This document shows positions 7,968-15,960 of a DNA stretch of 64,000 nt, one piece after another. Source of the DNA: Arthrobacter bambusae (GTDB lineage: Bacteria; Actinomycetota; Actinomycetes; Actinomycetales; Micrococcaceae). The notes below the pieces were generated by a model. The model searched no databases and was not told where the DNA came from. It worked only from the letters and a program-made list of their open reading frames with translations. The stretch is taken from NCBI RefSeq assembly GCF_022606295.1, contig NZ_JAHHZS010000021.1:1-64000 (forward strand). Reading direction: 5' to 3'. A program made the position numbers and the translations under genes. How positions within the stretch are numbered: position 1 is the first letter of the stretch; each line of letters starts with the position of its first letter.

Positions 7968-9413
7968 TTATTTCGTCGAGATTTTTCCCGGTCCACCGGT
8001 CACCGGGGAGGTTTCCGCGACCGCTCGACCGGGAGGATTCCCGGCAGCGCATCCCCCGCCGATTGGCTCGGCGCCGGAACTTTCGAGGGAACGGCGGGCT
8101 TTGATTTCGCCCAAAATCTGCGCATGGAACGCGTCGCTCAGCTTGTATTTGGCCATGACGACGATCGCGAGGATGGTCATGACGGCCGGCAACGCACCTG
8201 CGGCAAATTGGATGGCCTGCAGGGATTCGGTGCTGTGCGCAGTGCCCGACTTATAGCCGCCCGCCGCGAGTGCGTATGCAGCAAGGGCTCCGCCGACGGC
8301 CTGGCCCGTCTTGCGGGTGAAGGAGAACAGCGCATAGGTGATGCCTTCAGTCCGGACACCGGTCTTCCATTCGCCGTATTCGACCGTGTCAGCCTCCAGG
8401 GCCCACACCACAATATTGACGGCCATGACGCCCAGCATGCTCAAGAGCAGACCGGAGAACCCGACCCAGACCATGGCGGCCGGAGCGAAGAAGACGATTG
8501 CGCCACCGATGATCGCGAGGACCCCGGCAGCCACGTAGATGGTCTTCTTGCCGAAGTTCCGGACCAGCCGTGGCATGAGCGGAGCCAGGGCAAATGTCAC
8601 CACCAGCTGGACGATCGCGAGGGCGGCGTAGAGATCCAGCCGGCCGAGTACGTCACGCAAGTAGTACAGCTGCACCGAGGACAGCGCCATGTAGCCGGTC
8701 AGGAACAGGAAGGAACTCAGGCACAGCATGAGCAGCGGACGGTTGGTCTTGAGTGTCGCCATGCTTTGCTTGAAGGAAACCTTGGGGACCGCCCGGTGAA
8801 CGCGCTCCTTGGCGGTGAGGAATGTAAAGAAGTACAGCGCTGCGCCGATCACGACGAAGACCAGGGTAATGATGGTAAACGTGGACTGCAGGTCGGCGCC
8901 GGGCCTGATCAGCGGTGCCACGAAGATACCCAGCGCGGAACTGACCATAAGGGCGCCGACCATGCGGGCCGAGCCCAGTTTTGCCCGCTCCCCCGGATCT
9001 TGCGTCATCGCGCCGGCCAGCGAACCGTAGGGGATGTTCACCAACGAGTAGGCCAGGCCGAGGGCGGCGTACGTCACGTAGGCGTAGAGCAACATCCCCG
9101 TTTCGCCAATCTGCGGAATGGAGAAGGCTGCGACACTCAGGAGCAGCAGCGGGATGGAGCCGAACATGATGAATGGGCGGAATTTTCCAAAGCGCTTGCT
9201 GTACGCACGGTCAACCAACCGTCCGGCAAAGACGTCAGCGAAAGCGTCGAAGATCCTGACGGTAAGCAACAGGGTCCCGGCGGCCGCCGCGGAAATGCCT
9301 GCGACGTCGGTGTAGTAGACGAGCAGGAACATGGTGGCAGTAGTGAAGGCAAGGTTGTTGGCGGCGTCGCCAGCCCCATAGCCTACGATGCTGAGTTTGC
9401 TGAGCTTGTTCAT
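7968..9413 (-). CDS. MFS glycoside-pentoside-hexuronide (GPH) symporter
   Basis: A 481-residue, 12-helix transporter. The opening KLSIVGYGAGDAANNLAFTT, the TVRIFDAFADVFAGRLVDR stretch and FGKFRPFIMFGSIPLL are hallmarks of the GPH:cation symporter family (MelB, GusB, XylP relatives), which import glycosides or hexuronides with Na+ or H+. Its place between manD and uxuB points to a glucuronide, glucuronate or related aldonate or glycoside as cargo; that is inference from context. The start is the ATG at 9413, with GGAG in the leader. A LacI-type operator and a second inverted repeat lie 120-160 bases upstream. Confidence 0.88.
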   Translation of the reverse strand: MNKLSKLSIVGYGAGDAANNLAFTTATMFLLVYYTDVAGISAAAAGTLLLTVRIFDAFADVFAGRLVDRAYSKRFGKFRPFIMFGSIPLLLLSVAAFSIPQIGETGMLLYAYVTYAALGLAYSLVNIPYGSLAGAMTQDPGERAKLGSARMVGALMVSSALGIFVAPLIRPGADLQSTFTIITLVFVVIGAALYFFTFLTAKERVHRAVPKVSFKQSMATLKTNRPLLMLCLSSFLFLTGYMALSSVQLYYLRDVLGRLDLYAALAIVQLVVTFALAPLMPRLVRNFGKKTIYVAAGVLAIIGGAIVFFAPAAMVWVGFSGLLLSMLGVMAVNIVVWALEADTVEYGEWKTGVRTEGITYALFSFTRKTGQAVGGALAAYALAAGGYKSGTAHSTESLQAIQFAAGALPAVMTILAIVVMAKYKLSDAFHAQILGEIKARRSLESSGAEPIGGGCAAGNPPGRAVAETSPVTGGPGKISTK

Positions 9414-9533
9414 TGCGGGCTCCTTTACCCTTGCCGGTACCCCATGTTCCGGCTTGCGATGATGGAAAGGCTTCGGTCGAATCAGGCCTGAATTAGTTGA
9501 AGCTTGATGTAATTCTAGTCACCTCGGCAACTG

Positions 9534-9552
9534 TTGGGCAAGCGGTTGCCAA
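9534..9552. promoter_or_regulatory. LacI-type operator upstream of the GPH transporter
   Basis: The sequence TTGGGCAAGCGGTTGCCAA has GGCAA and TTGCC arms around a slightly imperfect centre, matching the island consensus. It is about 120 bases before the transporter start. Confidence 0.65.
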
Positions 9553-9571
9553 ATGTTTCCATGAAACATTT
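9551..9571. promoter_or_regulatory. second inverted repeat in the transporter promoter region
   Basis: AAATGTTTC and GAAACATTT form perfect nine-base arms around CAT, directly abutting the LacI-type operator. The AT-rich arms differ from that operator, so a second regulator is likely. Which one cannot be said. Confidence 0.45.
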
Positions 9572-9623
9572 CCGCGTCAATGGGAATCCAGCGTCCGTCC
9601 CACCCAACCCCCGCTCACGCAAG

Positions 9624-9755
9624 GTGAGCGGGCGTCGGGGGAAAAAGCCACATACGTGAGCGAGCGTCAGGGGAAAACCCCACATACGTGAGCGAGCATC
9701 GGTTGCGCCGAACGCTCGCTCACATATATCGAATATCCGGCGAACGCTCGCTCAT
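9624..9755. repeat. 32-base extragenic repeat array that switches orientation
   Basis: Three direct units start at 9624, 9656 and 9688, each opening GTGAGCG(A/G)GC, with exactly 32 bases between starts. The same motif then reappears inverted as CGAACGCTCGCTCA at 9709 and 9741, again 32 bases apart. Unit ends (GGGGAAAA-CCACATAC) are similar in the first two copies. The third unit and the first inverted copy can form a hairpin (9688-9697 with 9714-9723). It lies in the 416-base gap between the transporter promoter and uxuB, which otherwise holds only regulatory sites and a terminator. It resembles REP-like or intergenic palindromic repeats; no cas genes are near. Confidence 0.75.
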
Positions 9756-9770
9756 GTATCGGGGCCTAAA

Positions 9771-9815
9771 CGACGGCGCCCGCTGCCTTCACGGGGAAGG
9801 AAACGGGCGCCGTCG
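9771..9815 (-). terminator. hairpin terminator behind uxuB
   Basis: Perfect 12-base arms CGACGGCGCCCG (9771-9782) and CGGGCGCCGTCG (9804-9815) flank a 21-base loop, 15 bases past the uxuB stop. Confidence 0.75.
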
Positions 9816-9829
9816 AGAGTGCCTGCGGA

Positions 9830-11242
9830 CTACCTAAGGTTGCCAGCGGCCGCAAAGGACTCGGCCAAACGTTCAACGAGGTCCACGATCCCCGCGTCGG
9901 CAACCAAGTCGGGATCAACGAGGCCGAGCAGGGCCTCGAGCCGTGCACGGCCTGGCAGGAGGTTCGCGGCGGCAATGTCTGCCGCTTGCGGGTCCTGGAG
10001 CCCAGTTGCCGTGGCGGTGTAGGCAGTCCAGGCCGCGATCATCCGGGCAGCGGCCTGGCCGCTTCGGCCGGCGGCGCGCTCGGCCTGGAGCGCAGGCAGC
10101 GCCCGCATGCGCAGCTTGGCACTGCCATCCATGGCTATCTGTGCCAGATGGTGGGCGATCCGGGAATTGCCGAAGCGTTCCAGGAGGGCAGCCCTGTACT
10201 CGGGGATGCGCAAGTCCTCACCGGGCAGGTTGGAGGCGGCCTCGTCCCAGAAGTCCTCCACTGCCCGTCGGCAGAAATCGTCCGCGAGGGCTTCTGCCAC
10301 GGTCTTGTGTCCGCGCAACTGGCCGGCATAAGCGAGGAGGGAGTGTGCGCCGTTGAGGAGCCACAGCTTGCGGTTCTCGTACGGCTCGATCTCGTCCACG
10401 AAAACGGCGCCTGCGTCCTCCCAGTGCGGTCGCCCCGCGGGGAAGTCCCCGCTGAGCACCCAGTTGACGAAAGGCTCGGCGACCACGGGCGATTCGTCGC
10501 GGTAGCCGCACGCGGCAGCGACGGCGTCGATGTCGGCGTCCGTCGTCCGCGGCGTGATGCGGTCAACAGAGGTACTGACAAAGCTGACGTTGGCGTCGAT
10601 CCAGGCGGCTAGTCCGGCGTCGAACGCCTTGGCCATCCCCAGCACGGCGCTCCTGGCGACCGTCCCGTTGCTGGAGAGGTTGTCGCAGCACACCACGGCG
10701 AGGGGGCCGGCGTCGGCGTCGCGGCGCGCTGCGAGGCCCAGCACGAGCCTGCCCAGCGGCGTCGTCGGCTTGCCGGAAGCAGAACCGCCGGCGAGGACGG
10801 CGAGGTCCGCGACGACGTCGGGCGCTTGGTTGTCCAGCTTCCCGTCCGACCCGAGCCGGTAGGCGGCCTCGGTGATAGTGAGGGTGATGAGCGAAGTCAG
10901 GGGCGCGGCGACAAGATCGGCGAAACGCTCGACGTCGGCACCGTCGACGGCTTCGACGATGCTGCCGATGACTTCGAAGGAGTCCCCTGCGTCGGAGCGC
11001 TCCACGACGGTGTACAGGCCGTCCTGTGCAGCGAGGACCTCCGCTGCATCCGGGCGGCGGCCGGTGAAGGCTGCGATGCCCCACTCAGCCGCGTCGCCTG
11101 CATGCTGGGTGTACCAGGCCTGGTGGGAGCGGTGGAAGGCTCCCAGTCCCATGTGCACAATGCGCACCGGGGCTTTGCCGATTGGTTTGATGGCACGGCT
11201 CAAGCGGGGAAGATCCGCAGTTTGCCCGGGTTCGTTGCTCAC
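9830..11242 (-). CDS. uxuB: mannitol dehydrogenase family protein, probable fructuronate reductase
   Basis: A 470-residue NAD-dependent long-chain polyol dehydrogenase. The N-terminal Rossmann region VRIVHMGLGAFHRSHQAWYT is typical of the family, as is the catalytic block RKLWLLNGAHSLLAYAG with its Lys, Asn and His. UxuB reduces D-fructuronate to D-mannonate, sitting between UxaC and ManD, both encoded here, so this role is favoured over mannitol, tagaturonate or arabinitol dehydrogenase activity. The start overlaps the uxaC stop by four bases; the two genes form an operon under the operators at 12676-12711. Confidence 0.87.
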   Translation of the reverse strand: MSNEPGQTADLPRLSRAIKPIGKAPVRIVHMGLGAFHRSHQAWYTQHAGDAAEWGIAAFTGRRPDAAEVLAAQDGLYTVVERSDAGDSFEVIGSIVEAVDGADVERFADLVAAPLTSLITLTITEAAYRLGSDGKLDNQAPDVVADLAVLAGGSASGKPTTPLGRLVLGLAARRDADAGPLAVVCCDNLSSNGTVARSAVLGMAKAFDAGLAAWIDANVSFVSTSVDRITPRTTDADIDAVAAACGYRDESPVVAEPFVNWVLSGDFPAGRPHWEDAGAVFVDEIEPYENRKLWLLNGAHSLLAYAGQLRGHKTVAEALADDFCRRAVEDFWDEAASNLPGEDLRIPEYRAALLERFGNSRIAHHLAQIAMDGSAKLRMRALPALQAERAAGRSGQAAARMIAAWTAYTATATGLQDPQAADIAAANLLPGRARLEALLGLVDPDLVADAGIVDLVERLAESFAAAGNLR

Positions 11243-12645
11243 AGCTTGAAGACCCTTCGGGGTGAGGAGTCGACGACGTCGACGATGATTTCATGGGCTC
11301 GGTCTTCGCTGACACGGTGCTCGGCCACGAGGCGGGCGAGGAAGGACGCTTCGATCCGGCGGGAGGCGTCGTGCCGCGCAGGGATGGAGCAGAATGCGCG
11401 GGTGTCGTCGATGAAGCCCGAAGACCGCGAAAAGCCGGTGGTTTCGGTGACGGCGGAGCGGAAGCGGAGCATGGCGTCCGGTGCGTCGAGGAACCACCAC
11501 GGCGCGCCGAGGTACACCGAGGGGTAGAACCCGGCCAGCGGGGCCAGTTCGCGGGAGAACACCGTCTCGTCCAGGGTGAACAGCACCAGATGGAAGTCCT
11601 TGGCCGTGCCGAAGTCCTGGAGCAGGGGGCGGATGGCTTCGGTGTAGTTCGTGGCAAATGGGATGTCGTGTCCGGTGTCCGCGCCGTAGGCCTCGAAGGT
11701 GGGCTGGTGGTGGTTTCGGAATGAACCCGGGTGGATGGTCATGACCAGGCCGTCTTCGACCGACATCCGGGCCATCTGGTACATCATGTGGGCCTCGAAG
11801 GTGTTGCGGTCCTCGGCCGTGGCCTTGCCGGCGCGCGCCAGTTCGAAGATCCGCTCGGCGTCTGCCCGGTCCAGCTTGAGCGTTGCCGGGGTGAGGACGC
11901 CGTGGTCCGCGGAGACCGCGCCATGGTCCACGAAATAACGACGGCGGTTTTCCAGGGCCTTGATGTAGCCGGCGTAGCCGGCGGTCCCGTCGCCGGCGGA
12001 ATCGACAAGCCTCTCCACGTTGGCACTCCACGCCGGGTGGGCGATGTTCAGGTAGGCATCCGGACGGAAGGTCGGAAGCACGCGGCCGTTGAACGAAGGA
12101 TCCTCGGCGATCGCCTTGTGACTCGCCAGGCTGTCCAGCGGATCGTCCGTGGTGGCCAGGACCTCGATGTTGAAGTCCTTGAAGAGCTGGCGGGGACGGA
12201 AGTCGGGCTCGACGAGCTTGGCGGCAATGGCGTCGTAGCTGGCGTCGGCAGACATCTCGCCGAGATCCGCGCCCAGCTTGAACACGCTCTCGAACTGCGT
12301 GCGCAGCCAATATCCGGACGCCGTACCCTCGAAGAGGGGCCAGGCCTGGACGAAAGTCCGCCAGATCTCACGCGATTCGGACGGGTTGGCGCTTTCCGAG
12401 AGCAGTTTGTCCATGGGGACTCCGCTGGCGTGGATCAGCCGGGTGACGTAGTGGTCCGGGCTGACGAGGAGCGCGGCCGGATCAGGGAACGGGGTGTTGT
12501 GCTCGATGACGGCGGCGTCAACGTGGCCGTGCGGAGAGATGATGGGCAGGTCCTGGACGCGCTCCAGCAGGGAGTGCGCAATGCTGCGCGTCCCGGGATC
12601 CGCGGGCAGGAGCCGGTCAGGATTGGCTGCGATCGACTGTGACAT
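11239..12645 (-). CDS. uxaC: glucuronate isomerase
   Basis: A 468-residue amidohydrolase-superfamily protein of normal UxaC length. The metal-binding ISPHGHVDA motif lies near residue 37. The long TIM barrel includes WRTFVQAWPLFEGTASGYWLR, KLVEPDFRPRQLFKDFNIEVLATTDDP-type blocks and RFRSAVTETTGF. The enzyme interconverts D-glucuronate and D-fructuronate (and galacturonate and tagaturonate). It is the first gene of the uxaC-uxuB operon, with two LacI-type operators 30-65 bases upstream. The ribosome binding site is weak. Confidence 0.95.
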   Translation of the reverse strand: MSQSIAANPDRLLPADPGTRSIAHSLLERVQDLPIISPHGHVDAAVIEHNTPFPDPAALLVSPDHYVTRLIHASGVPMDKLLSESANPSESREIWRTFVQAWPLFEGTASGYWLRTQFESVFKLGADLGEMSADASYDAIAAKLVEPDFRPRQLFKDFNIEVLATTDDPLDSLASHKAIAEDPSFNGRVLPTFRPDAYLNIAHPAWSANVERLVDSAGDGTAGYAGYIKALENRRRYFVDHGAVSADHGVLTPATLKLDRADAERIFELARAGKATAEDRNTFEAHMMYQMARMSVEDGLVMTIHPGSFRNHHQPTFEAYGADTGHDIPFATNYTEAIRPLLQDFGTAKDFHLVLFTLDETVFSRELAPLAGFYPSVYLGAPWWFLDAPDAMLRFRSAVTETTGFSRSSGFIDDTRAFCSIPARHDASRRIEASFLARLVAEHRVSEDRAHEIIVDVVDSSPRRVFKL

Positions 12646-12675
12646 AGGTCAATTTTCAGCCCGAAGAACCGATCT

Positions 12676-12711
12676 GTCAACCGGTTGCCAACTATTGCCA
12701 TCCCGTTGCAA
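12676..12711. promoter_or_regulatory. two tandem LacI-type operators upstream of uxaC
   Basis: The first site, GTCAACCGGTTGCC (12676-12689), contains the perfect palindrome CAACCGGTTG. The second, TTGCCATCCCGTTGCAA (12695-12711), is a degenerate copy with its centre about two helical turns away. They sit between the lacI stop and the uxaC start, so they probably control uxaC-uxuB. Confidence 0.7.
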
Positions 12712-12734
12712 CCCATCCGCCGGATCGCTTGAAG

Positions 12735-13802
12735 CTACGCGATCAACCGCCCACTTGAACCGCGCACCACGAGCTCCGTGTCCACCCGGACGGCTTCCGC
12801 GGGCCCATCCTGGCCCAGCAACATGTCCAGCAGGAGGGTGGCAGCAAGGGAACCGCACTCCCCCAACGGCGACCTGACAGTGGTGAGCGGCGGGGTCGTG
12901 AAGTCTGCCCCGAAGATGTCGTCGAAGCCCACAATGCTGATCTGGTCCGGCACGTGCATCCCGGCGGCCTGGAGCTCCTGCATGAGGCCGATGGCGAGGA
13001 GATCGTTGTAGGTGATGACCGCCGTCGCGCCGCTCGCCAGGACGTCGCGCGCTACTTGGCGGCCGCCGTCGACGGTTGGCTTGGACGATTCCAAGCGGAC
13101 CGCCCCCAACTTGTACCAATCGCAGGCAGCCTGGACGCCTTCCCAGCGGCGGCTCGACATCCACGACTGCGGCGGCCCGGCAACATACGCGAGCTCCTGG
13201 TGGCCATTGGAGGCGAGGCTCCGCACGGCCTGGTTAATGCCTTTGTTGACGTCGGGGACCACGCACGGGACTCCCTCTATTTCGCGGTTGATCACGGCCA
13301 CTGGCTTGTCCGCGGCCAAGGCCAGGATCTTTTCGTCGTCCATGCGCGGACTCGCCAAAATGAGGCCATCCACCGTGCTCAGCATCCTGCGGGCCGCAAC
13401 GAGCTCGGTTTCAGGCGACTCTGCGGACTCGGCAAGCACCAGGGTGTAGTCCCGGGCAGACCCTGTGGTTTCCGCACCCCGGATGATATCGAAGAACGTC
13501 GGGTTGGTGATGTCCGCGACAATCAGTCCGATCGTCTGGGTGCGGCCCGTGGGAAGTGCCCTGGCGAAGGGGTTGACCCGGTAGTTCAGCTGTTCGGCGG
13601 CGTCCTCGATGATTTTCTGGGTCTTCGCACTGACCCTGCCCGGCTTGCTCAGCGCGCGCGAAACCGTGGACGGGTTGACTCCCGCGAGCCTCGCGATGTC
13701 GTAGATGGTGGGCGAGGATTTCTCCCCGCGTCCACGCTTGGCGGGGGAGGTTACTGCTCCGGAGTTCGTCGCTTCAGTCACGGCTCCATCGTAATCCGGC
13801 AT
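12735..13802 (-). CDS. LacI family transcriptional regulator of the sugar-acid island
   Basis: A 355-residue regulator with the usual layout: a helix-turn-helix and hinge (TIYDIARLAGVNPSTVSRALS, then a hinge ending NPFARAL), and a periplasmic-binding-protein-like effector domain (TIGLIVADITNPTFFDIIRG to ISIVGFDDIFGADFTTPPLTTVR). It is probably a repressor released by a sugar acid. Four promoter regions around it carry a matching palindrome. The ATG at 13802 lacks a clear binding site; GTG at 13781 is an alternative start. The gene lies just upstream of uxaC on the same strand, so read-through is possible. Confidence 0.92.
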   Translation of the reverse strand: MPDYDGAVTEATNSGAVTSPAKRGRGEKSSPTIYDIARLAGVNPSTVSRALSKPGRVSAKTQKIIEDAAEQLNYRVNPFARALPTGRTQTIGLIVADITNPTFFDIIRGAETTGSARDYTLVLAESAESPETELVAARRMLSTVDGLILASPRMDDEKILALAADKPVAVINREIEGVPCVVPDVNKGINQAVRSLASNGHQELAYVAGPPQSWMSSRRWEGVQAACDWYKLGAVRLESSKPTVDGGRQVARDVLASGATAVITYNDLLAIGLMQELQAAGMHVPDQISIVGFDDIFGADFTTPPLTTVRSPLGECGSLAATLLLDMLLGQDGPAEAVRVDTELVVRGSSGRLIA

Positions 13803-13810
13803 GGCAACAA

Positions 13811-13854
13811 AAGCAGGACGGTTGCCAACCCTTCGGCCGGCAACCGTCCTGCTT
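13811..13854 (-). terminator. strong hairpin terminator of the four-gene operon
   Basis: Perfect 16-base arms AAGCAGGACGGTTGCC and GGCAACCGTCCTGCTT flank a 12-base loop containing TTCG, 15 bases past the stop of the Gfo gene and immediately before the lacI start. The arms also contain the half-sites GGTTGCC and GGCAACC of the island operator, in outward order. Confidence 0.85.
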
Positions 13855-13868
13855 GAATGTCCTGCTGA

Positions 13869-15035
13869 CTAGGAACGTTCCGCGAACTTGCCTTCTTCGG
13901 CGATGCGCTTGTTGAGCTCGCGCATGTACTCGTCCTCGTCGAAGTCCAGGGGGACTTCCCTGCCGGTCCAACTCGACAGGTGGATGGCGTTGGCCAGGCG
14001 GACGCCCTTGATGCCGTCCGAGCCGGGTGCCAACAGCGGGGTGCCGTCCAGGATGTTGGCCGCGAAGTTCTCCAGGACGCCCGCGTGCTGTCCGCCCCAG
14101 GCCGACTCGAATTCGATGACCTCGGTGGTGTAGTAGTCCTCGGCCTTCAATTCGCCCATGAAGAGCTTGCGGACATCGTCCATGTCCATGCCGTCGCTGA
14201 GTTCGCGCTCGGGCTTGACCAGTCGGGTGACTGTGGCGGTCTTGCTGTTTTCCACCACGATCTTGCCCTGGTCGCCCAGGATCTCGAAGCGGTCCGTGCC
14301 CACGAGGTCGTGCGTGGCCGTGACGAAGACACCGGTGGCGCCGTTGCCGTAGTCCACGACGGCGGTGACCTCGTCTTCGACGGCGATGTCCCGGCGGAAT
14401 CCGTACGCCACCTTGGAGTAGACGGACTTCGGAACGCCGCAGATCCACTGCCACAGGTCGAGCTGGTGTGGTGCCTGGTTGACCAGGACGCCCCCGCCTT
14501 CGCCGCCCCACGTGGCGCGCCATTCGCTGGAGTTGTAGTAGCCCTGCGGACGCCACCAGTTGGTGATGATCCAGTTGGTGCGGCGGATAGCCCCGATCTC
14601 GCCGTTGTCGACGATCTCCTTCAGCTTCTTGTAGAGCGGGTTGTTGCGCTGGTTGAACATGATCCCGAAGGAAAGCCCGGGTTTGGAGGCCGCGAACTCA
14701 TTGAGCCGTTTGACCTGCTTGGTGTAGACGCCGGCGGGCTTCTCCACGAGGGCGTGGATATTGCGCTTGAGCGATTCGATGCCCATTTCCGGGTGCAGGT
14801 AATGCGGCACGCACGTGACGATCGCATCGACGTCGCCGCTTTCAAGCATGGCGATGTAGTCGTCGTAGAAAGGCGCATCGGGGTACCGGGAGGCTGCCAG
14901 TTCCTTCTTTCCGGGATCGGTGTCGCAGATAGCGCCGATCACCATGTTCGGGACCATTCCGTCAGTGATGAACTTGGCGTACGTGCCGCCCTGCTGGCCC
15001 AGGCCGATGATGCCTAGGCGTACTTTCTTGCTCAT
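13869..15035 (-). CDS. Gfo/Idh/MocA family oxidoreductase
   Basis: A 388-residue NAD(P)-dependent sugar or inositol dehydrogenase. The Rossmann loop GIIGLGQQGG opens the protein; the family EKPAG motif (LVEKPAGVYT) supplies the conserved Lys, and GGGVLVNQAPHQLDLWQWICG carries the catalytic region with its His. The start is supported by GGAGAT. It is the last of four genes that alternate TIM-barrel isomerases and Gfo oxidoreductases. In such pairs the oxidoreductase commonly makes a keto-sugar that the TIM-barrel partner isomerises, epimerises or cleaves by elimination. The actual substrate is unknown. Confidence 0.9.
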   Translation of the reverse strand: MSKKVRLGIIGLGQQGGTYAKFITDGMVPNMVIGAICDTDPGKKELAASRYPDAPFYDDYIAMLESGDVDAIVTCVPHYLHPEMGIESLKRNIHALVEKPAGVYTKQVKRLNEFAASKPGLSFGIMFNQRNNPLYKKLKEIVDNGEIGAIRRTNWIITNWWRPQGYYNSSEWRATWGGEGGGVLVNQAPHQLDLWQWICGVPKSVYSKVAYGFRRDIAVEDEVTAVVDYGNGATGVFVTATHDLVGTDRFEILGDQGKIVVENSKTATVTRLVKPERELSDGMDMDDVRKLFMGELKAEDYYTTEVIEFESAWGGQHAGVLENFAANILDGTPLLAPGSDGIKGVRLANAIHLSSWTGREVPLDFDEDEYMRELNKRIAEEGKFAERS

Positions 15036-15059
15036 GAGTAGATCTCCGTTGTAGTGGGA

Positions 15060-15920
15060 TTAGAAGAGGTCGGCGTGGCCCATGGCCACGAGGTTGTCGT
15101 AGGAAGTCTGCAGCGCTTCCCACACCGTGCGGCCGTAGAGCTCGTCCTGCTCCACGAGCAAGTACTCCGCGCCGGAGGCCTGGGCCGCGGGAATGATGGA
15201 TGGGAAGTCAAGGTTGCCTTCGCCCACTTCGGCGAACTGGACCACGTTCTTGAACTCGGCCATGAAGCCTGCGATGTCCCCCGTTTCGAGGAGCCCGAAG
15301 GCCTGCTCAGGAAACCCGCCGATCCGGTAGTCCTTCAGGTGCACCATGGCAGTGCGTCCGGCGTATTTGGCCAGGGTCCGGACAGGGTCCAGTCCGCCGC
15401 GCTGCACCCAGTGCACGTCGATCTCCATGCCCATGGCCGGGGAGTTTTCGGCAATGATGTCCAGCATGTATTTGCCGTCGAACTTGGCGAACTCGATGTG
15501 GTGGTTGTGGTAGTAGAGGCCAATGCCGTGTTCCCGCAGGCGTTCAGCGTATTCGTTGGCTCGCTTCGCGAAGTCCACCGCGGCGTCGATCGACTTCATG
15601 GCCGGGAACGGCATCATGCCAATCCGCAGGAGGTGCGTGTCAAGTCGCTTTGCGTCGTCCACGATCTTGTCGAAATGGTCTTTGAGCGAATCGCCTGGCA
15701 TGCCCTTGGGCGTTTCCATGGCAACCGAAAGCGCTGCGATGTCCATGCCCAGTTCGCCGCGGGAGCGGTCCAGATCGGCAACGTTTTCCGGTGTCATCGG
15801 GATCTGGGAGATCTCGACGGCGTTGTACCCGATCGCGCTGACCTTGCGGAGCGTTTCAAACGCTCCGTCTTCGGCAAAACTGCCCTTCAGCATCATTGCC
15901 TGCACGCCGATTTTGGCCAC
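15060..15920 (-). CDS. sugar phosphate isomerase/epimerase-like TIM barrel
   Basis: A 286-residue protein of the xylose-isomerase-like TIM barrel family (AP endonuclease 2 fold). The GTG at 15920 was chosen because GGAGGA stands just ahead, and the longer frame would run into the neighbouring gene. Metal-site motifs fit the family: GLYYHNHHIEF, MGMEIDVHWVQRGG, AMVHLKDY and EVGEGNLDFP with a following LLVEQD. Related enzymes include inosose dehydratase (IolE), 2-keto-sugar epimerases and glycoside-cleaving lyases. It lies between two Gfo-type genes on the same strand. Confidence 0.88.
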   Translation of the reverse strand: MAKIGVQAMMLKGSFAEDGAFETLRKVSAIGYNAVEISQIPMTPENVADLDRSRGELGMDIAALSVAMETPKGMPGDSLKDHFDKIVDDAKRLDTHLLRIGMMPFPAMKSIDAAVDFAKRANEYAERLREHGIGLYYHNHHIEFAKFDGKYMLDIIAENSPAMGMEIDVHWVQRGGLDPVRTLAKYAGRTAMVHLKDYRIGGFPEQAFGLLETGDIAGFMAEFKNVVQFAEVGEGNLDFPSIIPAAQASGAEYLLVEQDELYGRTVWEALQTSYDNLVAMGHADLF

Positions 15921-15960
15921 TTTGTCCTCCGTTAGTTCCGGGCCCTCATAGGCCGCGTGG

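Noticed and set aside
9624..9755. Possible CRISPR array because of 32-base repeat spacing
   Set aside because: Unit interiors are similar to each other rather than unique spacers, the orientation changes within the array, and no cas gene is in the window.
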